A program made the translations under genes and the position numbers. DNA of 64,000 nt from Maricaulis sp965228215 (GTDB lineage: Bacteria; Pseudomonadota; Alphaproteobacteria; Caulobacterales; Maricaulaceae): positions 1,860,001 to 1,924,000 of the forward strand of contig OZ245800.1 in assembly GCA_965228215.1 (NCBI GenBank), given 5' to 3'. Positions 49,762 through 58,492 of the stretch are shown in pieces; position 1 is the first letter of the stretch; each line of letters starts with the position of its first letter. Below the pieces are notes generated by a model. It saw only the letters and a program-made list of their open reading frames with translations. It made no database searches and had not been told where the DNA came from.

Positions 49762-50477
49762 TCATCCAGCGTTGGGCGGTCCGGGTCCACAAATGGCTCG
49801 CCCTGCTGGTCGGGATCCAGATCATTCTCTGGATCGCGGGCGGTGTGGTCATGAGTGTCTTGCCGCTGCGTGAAGTGCGCGGCGAGCACAACATGGCCGA
49901 GCCCGCCGAGACGGTGTTCGAGCTTGGTTCGATCATGACCATGGCCGAGGCGGCAGACGCGAGCGGGATCGGTGAGGTCACCGGTGCGCAACTTCTCGCC
50001 TGGTATGACGGCCGTCCGGTTTATCTCTTCGACGCGGCAAGCGGCGCGGAACTCCTGGTCGATGCCAGCGATGGCGCCATGCTGACCCCGATCGACGAGG
50101 CCACGGCCCGCGCAGTTGCGCTCGCCGACTATGCCGGCGACGCGCAGATCGCATCGATCGAATTCCTGGCCCAGCCGAGCTGGGAATACCGCCGGCCCGG
50201 CCCGGCCTGGCGTGTGATGATCGATGATGGCGAAGGCACGCGCCTCTATGTCTCGTCTTCCACGGGCATGGTGACGGCACGGCGCAATGATGCCTGGCGC
50301 TTCTTCGATTTCTTCTGGATGCTCCACATCATGGATTACGAGGAGCGCGAGGATTTCAACACCTGGCATTTGCGCATCTTCTCGATCATCGCCTTGATCA
50401 CTGTCCTGGCGGGCTCGGTCCTGCTGGTGATCAAGCTCGGTAGAAACATCCACAGTCTGCGTCGACCTCGCGGCTGA
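49758..50477 (+). CDS. PepSY-domain membrane protein
   Basis: The 239 residues have two membrane helices (WLALLVGIQIILWIAGGVVM and IIALITVLAGSVLLVIKLG) around a periplasmic PepSY-like region (about 75-180). WAVRVHKWLALLVG and FFDFFWMLHIMDY with His residues near the helices resemble PepSY-TM proteins of copper clusters, some of which act in electron transfer. Last gene of the CsoR-controlled operon. Confidence 0.82.
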   Translation: MIIQRWAVRVHKWLALLVGIQIILWIAGGVVMSVLPLREVRGEHNMAEPAETVFELGSIMTMAEAADASGIGEVTGAQLLAWYDGRPVYLFDAASGAELLVDASDGAMLTPIDEATARAVALADYAGDAQIASIEFLAQPSWEYRRPGPAWRVMIDDGEGTRLYVSSSTGMVTARRNDAWRFFDFFWMLHIMDYEEREDFNTWHLRIFSIIALITVLAGSVLLVIKLGRNIHSLRRPRG

Positions 50478-50518
50478 TCGACCTAGCTCTCCCGGGGTGA
50501 ACCCGTGGGAGAGAGCGC

Positions 50519-51451
50519 ATGACAATCGCCGTGATCGGTGCCGGAATCGCCGGCCTCGCCTGCGCGCGCCAGCTTGCTGATGCGGGCCGGGAGGTGGTGG
50601 TGCTGGAAAAGAGCCGCGGTCTGGGCGGTCGCCTGGCAACACGCCGGACCGAAGGCGGCCAGTTTGATCACGGTGCGCAATACGTGACGGCACGCGGCGA
50701 AGCTTTCGCGGACTATCTCGCCCGGGCTGAACAAACGGGCCATGCTGCACCGTGGTCTTCGCTCTCGAACAGACGTTGGGCCGGACAACCCGGCATGAGC
50801 GGTCTTGTTCGCCCGCTGGCGGCGGGCCTCGATATCCGCCAACCCCTACGAGTGACGTCGCTGGACCGCACTGAGACCGGCTGGACGCTCGCACTGGATG
50901 ATGGATCGGGCCTCGAGGCCATGACCGTTCTCATTGCCATTCCCCATCACCAGGCCATGGAGCTGGCCGGTTCCTGGCTGGACGATGTGCCCGGCATCAA
51001 TGATGTCCAGATTGCCCCCTGCTGGACGGTCATGCTGGATGCGCGCGAGGCCCTGCCGATTGATTTCATCGCCGGCGCGGATCTCGACGACAGTCTGGGC
51101 TGGGTGGCGCTGGATTCCTCCAAGCCGGGGCGCGGTGCGGCCAATCACTGGGTCATCCAGGCCTCGCCGGACTGGAGCCGGGTCCATCTCGAACAGACTG
51201 CGGACTGGGTGGCGGATCAGCTGGTCGCGCGTTTCGCCGACCATTTCGGGATCACCATGCGGGCCGGCGCGCGGGCAACAGCCCATCGCTGGCGTTATGC
51301 GCGTGTTGTACAACCGCTGGGGCAAGCCTGTGTCTGGAAATCCGGGATCGGTCTGGGTGTTGCCGGTGATTGGTGTCTCGATGCGCGCGTCGAGGCGGCC
51401 TTCAACAGCGGACGCGCGCTGGCTAAAGCCGTATTGGCGGAGCTTCCGTAA
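50519..51451 (+). CDS. FAD/NAD(P)-dependent amine-oxidase-like protein (renalase type)
   Basis: Flavoprotein of 310 residues, with FAD-binding VIGAGIAGLACARQLADAG, then VLEKSRGLGGRLATRR and FDHGAQYVTARG, the typical start of renalase-like oxidoreductases, and a C-terminal GLGVAGDWCLDARVEAAFNS. Cytosolic; substrate unknown. Its stop overlaps the ATG of the photolyase-like gene, so the two flavoproteins are co-translated. Confidence 0.88.
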   Translation: MTIAVIGAGIAGLACARQLADAGREVVVLEKSRGLGGRLATRRTEGGQFDHGAQYVTARGEAFADYLARAEQTGHAAPWSSLSNRRWAGQPGMSGLVRPLAAGLDIRQPLRVTSLDRTETGWTLALDDGSGLEAMTVLIAIPHHQAMELAGSWLDDVPGINDVQIAPCWTVMLDAREALPIDFIAGADLDDSLGWVALDSSKPGRGAANHWVIQASPDWSRVHLEQTADWVADQLVARFADHFGITMRAGARATAHRWRYARVVQPLGQACVWKSGIGLGVAGDWCLDARVEAAFNSGRALAKAVLAELP

Positions 51452-52668
51452 TGCGCCAATGGGATGCCAGTCATGCCGCGGCGCGAGCCCGGCTCGAGGC
51501 GGTGTTGCCCCGTCTGGGCGCCGAGTATGCACGCCGTCGCAATTTCGATCTGGGGCCGGACAGTCGGGACCATGTCTCCTGCCTGTCGCCCTGGATCCGC
51601 CACGGACTGCTCGACGAAGACACAGTCCTGGAACAGGTGCTGGCCCGGCATGATGCCTCGAGTGCCGACAGTTTCATCCGCGAGGTCTTCTGGCGGGGAT
51701 ATTTCAAGGGCTGGCTCGAGCACAGGCCGGACGTCTGGCAGGACTATCGCGCATCGCTCGCGGTGATGCTGGAGAAGGTCGAGGGCCGCGGCGGTCTTCG
51801 CAAGGCCTACTCCGAAGCCGTCGAGGGGCGAAGTGGCATCGAGGCCTTCGACGCCTGGGCGGCGGAGCTGGTCGAGACGGGTTATCTGCACAATCACGCG
51901 CGCATGTGGTTCGCCAGTATCTGGATCTTCACCCTCAAACTGCCGTGGGAATTGGGCGCCGATTTCTTCCTGCGTCACCTGCTCGATGGCGATCCGGCCT
52001 CCAATACCTGTTCCTGGCGCTGGGTGGCCGGACTGCATACCCGGGGCAAACACTATCTGGCGCGGGCGGAGAATATTCACCGCTTCACCGAGGGCCGTTT
52101 CGATCCGGGCGGACAGCTCGACGAGACGGCTGAACCGATTGATGACGGTATCGACAACCCCGATCCGGAAGCACCGGACACGGCGTGGCGGGACTTGCCA
52201 GAGGGACCGGCCGGTTTGCTGCTCACACCGGACAGTCTGACGGATGAGACGCTCCGCAAACGCGAGCATGCGACTGTGCTGGGCCTGCATCTGCCTGATG
52301 GGCGTTCGCCGCTTCCAGCCTCGCCGGCAATGAAAGCCTTCGAGACCCGCGCCCTGATCCAGCGTCTTTCGCAACACGGTGAAAGTGTTGCAGGATTTGC
52401 CTCCTGCCGGACGCCGGACGAGGCGGCGCTTTCGGTGCAAGGATGGGCGCGCCGAGCGCAATTGCAGCACGTCATCCTGCCCTGGACGACGGTCGGTCCC
52501 TATCGTGACGTCTTGCCCGGCGTCGAGGCGGCGCTGCGAACAGCGGGCATCCAGCTTCATGTCGTGTCGCGCCGTTATGACCGTCTGGTCTGGCCACATA
52601 CGGCGAAAGGCTTCTTCAAGCTGAAATCCCGCATTCAGGCGCTGCTCGGGGATCTGGGTCTGGGCTAG
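51451..52668 (+). CDS. Photolyase/cryptochrome-like protein with apparently swapped domain order
   Basis: Residues 1-220 match the C-terminal FAD-binding half of photolyases: DHVSCLSPWIRHGLLDED, FIREVFWRGYFKGWLEHRP, GYLHNHARMWFASIWIFTLK and HLLDGDPASNTCSWRWVAGL. The usual N-terminal antenna domain is not in front. Instead, residues about 270-405 form an alpha/beta-type region (ATVLGLHLPDG, LQHVILPWTTVGPYRDVLPG, EAALRTAGIQLHVVSRRYDR, then GFFKLKSRIQAL) whose order recalls the end of the photolyase antenna domain. Possibly a circular permutation. DNA repair or light sensing cannot be told apart. Confidence 0.8.
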   Translation: MRQWDASHAAARARLEAVLPRLGAEYARRRNFDLGPDSRDHVSCLSPWIRHGLLDEDTVLEQVLARHDASSADSFIREVFWRGYFKGWLEHRPDVWQDYRASLAVMLEKVEGRGGLRKAYSEAVEGRSGIEAFDAWAAELVETGYLHNHARMWFASIWIFTLKLPWELGADFFLRHLLDGDPASNTCSWRWVAGLHTRGKHYLARAENIHRFTEGRFDPGGQLDETAEPIDDGIDNPDPEAPDTAWRDLPEGPAGLLLTPDSLTDETLRKREHATVLGLHLPDGRSPLPASPAMKAFETRALIQRLSQHGESVAGFASCRTPDEAALSVQGWARRAQLQHVILPWTTVGPYRDVLPGVEAALRTAGIQLHVVSRRYDRLVWPHTAKGFFKLKSRIQALLGDLGLG

Positions 52669-53564
52669 AAGCCGTACAGCGATTTCGCGACGCGATAGGT
52701 ATTCGCGTAGGCCTGTACCGAATCCTCGATCGGATCCGCATAACCGCCGCCAATCCCCATCGAGACCGGTATGCCTCGTTCCAGGCAGGCACTCAGCACG
52801 CGGTGATCGCGCGCCTTCAGCCCCTCATAGCTCAGCTCCAGCCGGCCCAGCTTGTCCGAGGCGAGCCCGTCGACACCGGTCTGGTAGAGGACGAGATCCG
52901 GCGCAAAGGCGAAGACGGCGGGAAGATGGGCATCGAGCGTGTCCAGATAGGCGGCATCGCCCATGGCGTCGGGTAGGGGCACATCGAGATCACTGACGGT
53001 CTTGCGGAAGGGGAAATTCTTCTGCCCGTGCATAGAGAAGACGAAGGTCTGCGGATTGCCGGCCAGGATGGCGCCATTGCCATCGCCCTGGTGGACGTCG
53101 AGATCGATGATCGCGATGCGCTGGACCTCGCCGGCATCCAGCAGGCTGAGGGCCGCGATCGCGAAATCATTGTAGATGCAATAGCCCGACCCGAAATCGC
53201 GATGGGCGTGATGCGTGCCGCCGGCCAGCTGACCGGACAGCCCGTCCTCCAGTGCCCGGCGTGCCGCCGCGACAGCGCCGCCGGCCGTCGCCCGGGTCCG
53301 CACGACGAGGTCGGGCGACCAGGGAAAGCCGATACGCCGGATCTCCGCCGGGTCCAGCGTGCCGGCCTCGAAGGCCTCGACATAATGCGCATCGTGCGCG
53401 CGCAGGATGTCTTCGGTTTCGGCGAGCGGTGATTCCGCCAGCTGGTCCTCGCGCAGGACCCCGTCCGCAAGCAGGGTCTCGCGCAGCATGCGGTATTTGG
53501 TGTTCGGGAAACGATGCCTGTCCGGAAGCGGCAGGTTGAACGTGTCGGAGTAGAAGACCTTCAT
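52665..53564 (-). CDS. Histone-deacetylase-family hydrolase
   Basis: Zinc-dependent deacetylase fold of 299 residues; bacterial members act on acetylpolyamines or other amides. Motifs are GGTHHAHRDFGSGYCIYND (His pair), IIDLDVHQGDGNG (Asp/His zinc ligands), YQTGVDGLASDKLGRLELS and MGIGGGY. Start at MKVFYSDTFN. Its 3' end overlaps the convergent photolyase-like gene by 4 bases, and it follows cobS on the same strand by 40 bases. Confidence 0.9.
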   Translation of the reverse strand: MKVFYSDTFNLPLPDRHRFPNTKYRMLRETLLADGVLREDQLAESPLAETEDILRAHDAHYVEAFEAGTLDPAEIRRIGFPWSPDLVVRTRATAGGAVAAARRALEDGLSGQLAGGTHHAHRDFGSGYCIYNDFAIAALSLLDAGEVQRIAIIDLDVHQGDGNGAILAGNPQTFVFSMHGQKNFPFRKTVSDLDVPLPDAMGDAAYLDTLDAHLPAVFAFAPDLVLYQTGVDGLASDKLGRLELSYEGLKARDHRVLSACLERGIPVSMGIGGGYADPIEDSVQAYANTYRVAKSLYGF

Positions 53565-53604
53565 CCGGCCTGAGATAGGCCCGGGCTGCGAAATCGCAAA
53601 CCCG

Positions 53605-54588
53605 CTACGCCATCTCGGCCTTGATCGGGGCTTCCGGCAGGTCCTCGCCGAAGACACGCTGGTAGAATTCCGCGATCGTCGGGCGTTCCAGCTCGTCGCA
53701 CTTGTTCAGGAAGGTCAGGCGGAAGGCATGGCCGAGATCGCCGAAGATCTCGTAATTCTCCGCCCAGGTCAGCACGGTACGCGGGCTCATCACGGTGGAG
53801 ATATCACCATTGATGAAGGCGTCGCGGGAGAGGTCGGCGACCTTCACCATGTCGGCCACCATCTGCTTGCCATTCTCCTGGCCGGCCAGTTGTTTCATCT
53901 TCGCCAGAACGATCTCGTTCTCGGTCGCGGCGGGCAGATAGTTCAGCGTGGCCACGATCGACCAGCGGTCCATCTGGCCCTGGTTGATCTGCTGGGTGCC
54001 GTGATAGAGGCCCGTGGTGTCACCCAGACCGATCGTGTTCGTGGTCGCGAACAGGCGGAAATACGGGTGCGGGCGGATCACCTTCGTTTGGTCGAGCAGC
54101 GTCAGCGAGCCGGAGGCTTCAAGCACGCGCTGGATCACGAACATCACGTCCGGGCGGCCGGCATCATATTCGTCGAACAGGATGGCGACCGGGCGCTGCA
54201 GGGCCCAGGGAAGGATGCCTTCCTGGAATTCCGTCACCTGTTTGCCGTCTTTCAGGACGATGGCGTCCTTGCCGACCATGTCGATACGGCTGACATGGCT
54301 GTCGAGGTTCACGCGAACCATCGGCCAGTTCAGGCGCGCTGCGACCTGTTCGATGTGCGTCGACTTGCCGGTGCCGTGATAGCCCTGGATCATCACGCGG
54401 CGATTGCGCGCGAAACCGGCGAGGATGGCGCGGGTCGTGGCCGGGTCGAACACATAGTCCGGATCGACAATCGGCGTGTGCTCGTCCCGCTCCGAGAACA
54501 TCGGCACTTCAAATCCGGCGTCGAAGCCGAACAGGGCCTTGGTATCGGCAATCGTGTCGGGGGCGGAGAGGGGGAAGCTGTCGCTCAT
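53605..54588 (-). CDS. cobS: Aerobic cobaltochelatase subunit CobS
   Basis: AAA ATPase of the CobNST cobalt chelatase, related to BchI/ChlI. The 327 residues have Walker A QGYHGTGKSTHIEQ (69-76), Walker B AILFDEYDAGRPDV, sensor-1 LFATTNTIGLGD and STVMSPRTVLTWAENY. Start at MSDSFPLSAP. It is upstream of the HDAC-like gene; the J-domain protein gene that often accompanies cobS is at 55449. Confidence 0.95.
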   Translation of the reverse strand: MSDSFPLSAPDTIADTKALFGFDAGFEVPMFSERDEHTPIVDPDYVFDPATTRAILAGFARNRRVMIQGYHGTGKSTHIEQVAARLNWPMVRVNLDSHVSRIDMVGKDAIVLKDGKQVTEFQEGILPWALQRPVAILFDEYDAGRPDVMFVIQRVLEASGSLTLLDQTKVIRPHPYFRLFATTNTIGLGDTTGLYHGTQQINQGQMDRWSIVATLNYLPAATENEIVLAKMKQLAGQENGKQMVADMVKVADLSRDAFINGDISTVMSPRTVLTWAENYEIFGDLGHAFRLTFLNKCDELERPTIAEFYQRVFGEDLPEAPIKAEMA

Positions 54589-54854
54589 CGTACCGGTCTC
54601 GTTCTTGACGCGGCCCTTGGACAATGGCCGCCTTCCTCGCGAACTATCGCAGGCCCGGGCCTTGGGCAAGGGATGTAACCGCCGGAAACCAGTTGTGAGG
54701 CCGAAACAGACGGTCTGGTCGTGAGGTTATGTCCGTGACGTCCATCACAGGTTGCGCTCATATTTTATTCAAACCGGTTAAGACTTCCCCCAGATTCCCA
54801 GTGAATGATGGCAATGTACCGTTTTTCTCAAGCCCGTCCGGGTGGAGTTTGCCG

Positions 54855-55436
54855 ATGAATGCGCAGCCACAACGTGTAGAGGAGTCCGCAGGGGATTGCC
54901 GGCGCGCTCACGAACGCATGCAGCTCTCGCTGCATGGAGTGTTTTTCACCGAGGACCGGCGCGAACGCCATTGTCTCGTGCTGGATGTCTCGCCGGGCGG
55001 TGCCCGCATCGCGACGGCAGAGGCCCCGGAGATCGGCAAGAAACTCATCATGAAACTGGCCAGTCTCGGACAGATCAAGGCCGAGGTTGTACGCTCCTCC
55101 GGCACCGAAATGGGTGTCCGCTTCCTGGCGCATTCCTCCGAGCGCCGCCGGCTGGCAGCCTCGATCGCGTGGAATTACAACAAGTTCCGTCTGGGTGCGA
55201 GCGAACGCCGCGGCGATGAGCGCGAACTGGCCGACGGTTGTGACCCGGTCGAGTTCGAGAATGGCGAAATCGTCCCGGCCTCCATCATCGACATCTCGAT
55301 CGCCGGCGTGGCCTTCAAGTGCGAGCGCCAGACCAGGCCGGGTGAACGCGTGCGCATCGGTGCCCTGACGGGTACGATTGTGCGTGTCATCGATGGCGGT
55401 TTTGCCGTCTCCTTCGACCCGCCCCCAGGCGAGTAA
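54855..55436 (+). CDS. Tandem PilZ-domain protein
   Basis: Probable c-di-GMP effector of 193 residues with two PilZ-like domains. First: CRRAHERMQLSLHGVFF, then VLDVSPGGARIAT (RxxxR and DxSxxG). Second: ASERRGDERELADGC, then SIIDISIAGVAFKCE. The first domain keeps both c-di-GMP motifs in near-consensus form. Start at MNAQPQ after GGAG. Confidence 0.85.
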   Translation: MNAQPQRVEESAGDCRRAHERMQLSLHGVFFTEDRRERHCLVLDVSPGGARIATAEAPEIGKKLIMKLASLGQIKAEVVRSSGTEMGVRFLAHSSERRRLAASIAWNYNKFRLGASERRGDERELADGCDPVEFENGEIVPASIIDISIAGVAFKCERQTRPGERVRIGALTGTIVRVIDGGFAVSFDPPPGE

Positions 55437-55448
55437 CCGGCCTCCGGC

Positions 55449-56066
55449 TCAGGCCATTCCCGCATTCTTGAGGATCTGGTAGGCGGCGATCACGCGGCCC
55501 AGATGTTCCTCGCTCGACCGATCACCGCCATTGGCGTCCGGATGGTAGCGCTTCACCAGTTCCGCATAGCGTTTCCGGACCGTCGACGGATCCGAACTGG
55601 CTTCCAGGCCCATCGTTTCCAGCGCCTTGGACTGCAGGCGTCCCATGGGCGCTTCGCGCGGAGCTTCCGGCTTGTGCGGGTCGTTCCGATTGCCGAACAC
55701 GCCATAGGGGTCGTCAAATCCGTCCGCGAAATCCCGGGACGCTTTCGACGCCTTCGCTGAGGCGCTGTGGGTGTTTCGCCAGGACCAGGTCGGGCGGTGA
55801 CCATAGGTGGCCGACTCGCGAAACGCTTGGGCCTCGGCCTCGCCCATGCCCTCGAAGAAATTCCACGACTTGTTGTATTCCGACGCGTGGGACTGACAGA
55901 ACCAGTAGAAACTGTTGAGCTGATCCGAGGATTTCGGCGCGCGGCTATCTCCATGCTTGCGGCATCCGGGCCATTCGCACACGCGTTCCTCCGGCGAAGG
56001 TTCATCCTTCGGCGGCTTGATGCGAATGTCCTTGAATCGCGGCTTGTAGTTGAACGCCTCGCTCAT
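55449..56066 (-). CDS. J-domain (DnaJ-like) protein
   Basis: The 205 residues have a Zn-type N-terminal segment (RVCEWPGCRKHGDSRAPKS), a middle region (YWFCQSHASEYNKSWNFFEG) and a C-terminal J domain (KALETMGLEASSDPSTVRKR, VKRYHPDANGGDRSSEEHLG) with the HPD triad. This is the alphaproteobacterial J protein commonly next to cobS and bolA. It would stimulate a DnaK-type chaperone. Start at MSEAFNYKPRF. Confidence 0.9.
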   Translation of the reverse strand: MSEAFNYKPRFKDIRIKPPKDEPSPEERVCEWPGCRKHGDSRAPKSSDQLNSFYWFCQSHASEYNKSWNFFEGMGEAEAQAFRESATYGHRPTWSWRNTHSASAKASKASRDFADGFDDPYGVFGNRNDPHKPEAPREAPMGRLQSKALETMGLEASSDPSTVRKRYAELVKRYHPDANGGDRSSEEHLGRVIAAYQILKNAGMA

Positions 56067-56129
56067 GCTTCCAATTATGGGGGCGCGGGGGTAAAGCGGC
56101 AATGAAGCGAATGCGGAAAGATCTGAGAA

Positions 56130-56399
56130 ATGGGTAAGGTACAGGAACGCATTGAGGCCATTCTTACGCGCGAACTGGCCCCGGTCCGGCTGGTCGTCAC
56201 GGATGACAGTCACCTCCATGCCGGGCACGCCGGAGCGCGGCCGGAAGGCGAAAGCCATTTCACGGTCGAGATCGTCTCTGCGCGGTTTGAGGGCCTGACC
56301 CGCGTGGCCATGCACCGCCTGGTCAATGAGGCCTTGGCCACGGAATTGGCGGGCCCGGTCCATGCGCTCGTCATCAAGGCCGGCGCACCGGTCGACTAG
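56130..56399 (+). CDS. bolA: BolA family protein
   Basis: The 89 residues match BolA: KVQERIEAILTRELAPVRL, the His/Cys-region DDSHLHAGHAGARPEGESHF and the invariant RVAMHRLVNEAL. BolA proteins partner monothiol glutaredoxins in Fe-S and iron homeostasis. It is divergent from the J-domain gene with 63 bases between. Confidence 0.93.
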   Translation: MGKVQERIEAILTRELAPVRLVVTDDSHLHAGHAGARPEGESHFTVEIVSARFEGLTRVAMHRLVNEALATELAGPVHALVIKAGAPVD

Positions 56400-56480
56400 A
56401 AAACAGATGTTTTCGGCCGCTTCGTTGAATTGTCAGGACAGCGCGCTAGGTCTCGCGCAAAGACATCCAGCGAGAATTGC

Positions 56481-57227
56481 ATGAAACGCCTGACCAAGCT
56501 GTCCCTCCTTGCCGCGGCTCCGCTCGTCCTTGCGGGCTGCGCGACGAATATCTCCACCACAGACACGCTCAGCCGGTATGACCGGCTGGAGGAAAATGAG
56601 CGGGGATTGATCCCGGTCCAGGAATATGTGGACACCGAGGCGGCCGGCGAAATCCGCACCATCTATATGGAACGCGCCGCAGTGGCGCCAGGCGTCGTGG
56701 AAGCATCCGGCGTGGAACCGGATCAGTTCGAACGCGTTGTCGGCACCCTGTCGCGAACGATGTGCCGCCGGCTCGCGCGTGGTGGCATTCCGGTCGTGAC
56801 CGAGGAAGATGCTGCGGCCTACCGCCTGCAGCTGACAATCACCGGTTTCGAGGCCACGAATGCCTTCGCCGCAGGTGCATCGGGCATTATCGGCACGTTT
56901 GTGCCCGGACCGCTTTCACCGCGCCTGCCGGTGGGCATCGGTGCGCTGGCTGCTGAAGGCGAAGTATTCAGCCCCGATGGTGAGCAGGTCGCGGCCATGC
57001 GCTATGACGCACGCAATCACCTCGCCTCGGGCGCGGGCACGTTCTCGATGCTGCGCGGCGATTTCGGCGAGACGTCTGACGGCGAGGATCTCGCCTCGAG
57101 CTTTGCCGACGCGTTCGGCGACCTCATCGTCAATGCCCGCAATGCTGCCGGTGCCGCGCGCGTGGCGACCGACCGGGCAATCTGCGGTGAATTCTATGAC
57201 GCCGAGGAGCCGGAAACGGCGGGCTAG
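56481..57227 (+). CDS. DUF3313 family lipoprotein
   Basis: The 248 residues have a lipoprotein signal (LSLLAAAPLVLAGCAT) and a DUF3313-like domain (LSRYDRLEENERGLIPVQEY, YRLQLTITGFEATNAFAAG, AAMRYDARNHLASGAGTFSM). Envelope protein of unknown role. Its end overlaps the 3' end of the CorC gene by 4 bases. Confidence 0.8.
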   Translation: MKRLTKLSLLAAAPLVLAGCATNISTTDTLSRYDRLEENERGLIPVQEYVDTEAAGEIRTIYMERAAVAPGVVEASGVEPDQFERVVGTLSRTMCRRLARGGIPVVTEEDAAAYRLQLTITGFEATNAFAAGASGIIGTFVPGPLSPRLPVGIGALAAEGEVFSPDGEQVAAMRYDARNHLASGAGTFSMLRGDFGETSDGEDLASSFADAFGDLIVNARNAAGAARVATDRAICGEFYDAEEPETAG

Positions 57228-58492
57228 TCGGGCGAAGGTGCGACGCGCAACTGGGTGATCTGGTTGCGCCGTCTCTCCGTCACCTCGAAACGAACTCCGT
57301 GGAAACGGAAGACCTGGCCGCGTTCCGGAATGGTCTGCGCCTCGTGGATCACCAGGCCGGCCACCGTGACCGCTTCTTCGTCGGGCAGATCCCAGTCCAG
57401 CGCTCGATTGAGGTCGCGGATCGGCACGAAACCGTCGACGATCCAGGACCCGTCGCCATCCTGGCGCATGCCTTCCACGCTGATATCGTGCTCGTCCTCG
57501 ATGGCACCGACGATCTCCTCGAGAATGTCCTCGAGCGTCACCAGTCCCATGAGGGCGCCATATTCGTCGACAACCAGGGAGAAGTGTTCGCGCTTCTCGC
57601 GGAAGGCGTTCAGCTGATCCAGGACTTCGGTCGTTTCCGGCACGAACCAGGGTTCGCGCAGGACGCTGGCGATATCGACCTTGGACGCATCGCCGTCCAC
57701 GTCCAGCAGAGCCCGTGCAAGGTCGCGGGCATGCAGGACGCCGATAATATTCTCATTGTCGTCCTTGAAGAGCGGCAGGCGCGTATGCGGGCTGTGCAGG
57801 GCTTCGGAGATAATGGCAGCTGCAGGCTTGCCGGCATCGATCATCACGATGGATTTGCGGTGCACCATGATGTCGTCGACGGTCAGGTCGCGCAGATCCA
57901 GCACGCCGCCCAGCATGTCGCGGTCATCCTTGACCAGCGGGCCTTCCTCGTGATGCAGGGCAATGGCGCCGCGCAGCTCGTCATGGGCCGACAGGACAGG
58001 GCCTTCGACCTTGGCACCAAGGGCACGCAGGACACCGCGAACGATGAACTGAACCGCTGCCACCACTGGCGCGAAGAGGCGCACGACGATGGTGATCGGC
58101 CGGGACACGGCCAGGGCAAAACGGTCGGGGTTCGAGAGGGCATAGGTCTTCGGCAGGACTTCCGCGAAGACCAGGACCAGGATGGTCATGACCAGCGTCG
58201 CCCAGACGATGGCATTGCCGCCCAGCATGTTCTCGAACAGCTGACCGGCGATCATCGAGGCCGCGATATTGACCAGATTATTGCCGAGCAGGATCGCTCC
58301 CAGCAGGCTTTCGCCATTGCTGGTCAGCCGGTTGACGCGCGCGGCGCCGGGATTCTTGTCGCGTTCCATCTGCAGCATGCGGGCGCGCGACGTGGCGGTG
58401 AGCGAGGTTTCAGATCCGGAGAAAAAGGCGGACAGGCAAAGCAGTCCGAGGATCATCAGGGCGGGGCCGATAAGGCTCCAGTCGAGGCTCAT
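57224..58492 (-). CDS. HlyC/CorC (CNNM) family transporter
   Basis: The 422 residues include a DUF21/CNNM membrane domain (about 1-190: LMILGLLCLSAFFSGSETSL, VWATLVMTILVLVFAEVLPK), a CBS pair (about 200-335: TVDDIMVHRKSIVMIDAGK, FSLVVDEYGALMGLVTLED) and a C-terminal CorC_HlyC domain (about 345-422). Family members act in Mg2+ or Na+ transport. It is downstream of aroB with a one-base overlap, as part of aroK-aroB-corC. Confidence 0.93.
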   Translation of the reverse strand: MSLDWSLIGPALMILGLLCLSAFFSGSETSLTATSRARMLQMERDKNPGAARVNRLTSNGESLLGAILLGNNLVNIAASMIAGQLFENMLGGNAIVWATLVMTILVLVFAEVLPKTYALSNPDRFALAVSRPITIVVRLFAPVVAAVQFIVRGVLRALGAKVEGPVLSAHDELRGAIALHHEEGPLVKDDRDMLGGVLDLRDLTVDDIMVHRKSIVMIDAGKPAAAIISEALHSPHTRLPLFKDDNENIIGVLHARDLARALLDVDGDASKVDIASVLREPWFVPETTEVLDQLNAFREKREHFSLVVDEYGALMGLVTLEDILEEIVGAIEDEHDISVEGMRQDGDGSWIVDGFVPIRDLNRALDWDLPDEEAVTVAGLVIHEAQTIPERGQVFRFHGVRFEVTERRRNQITQLRVAPSPD

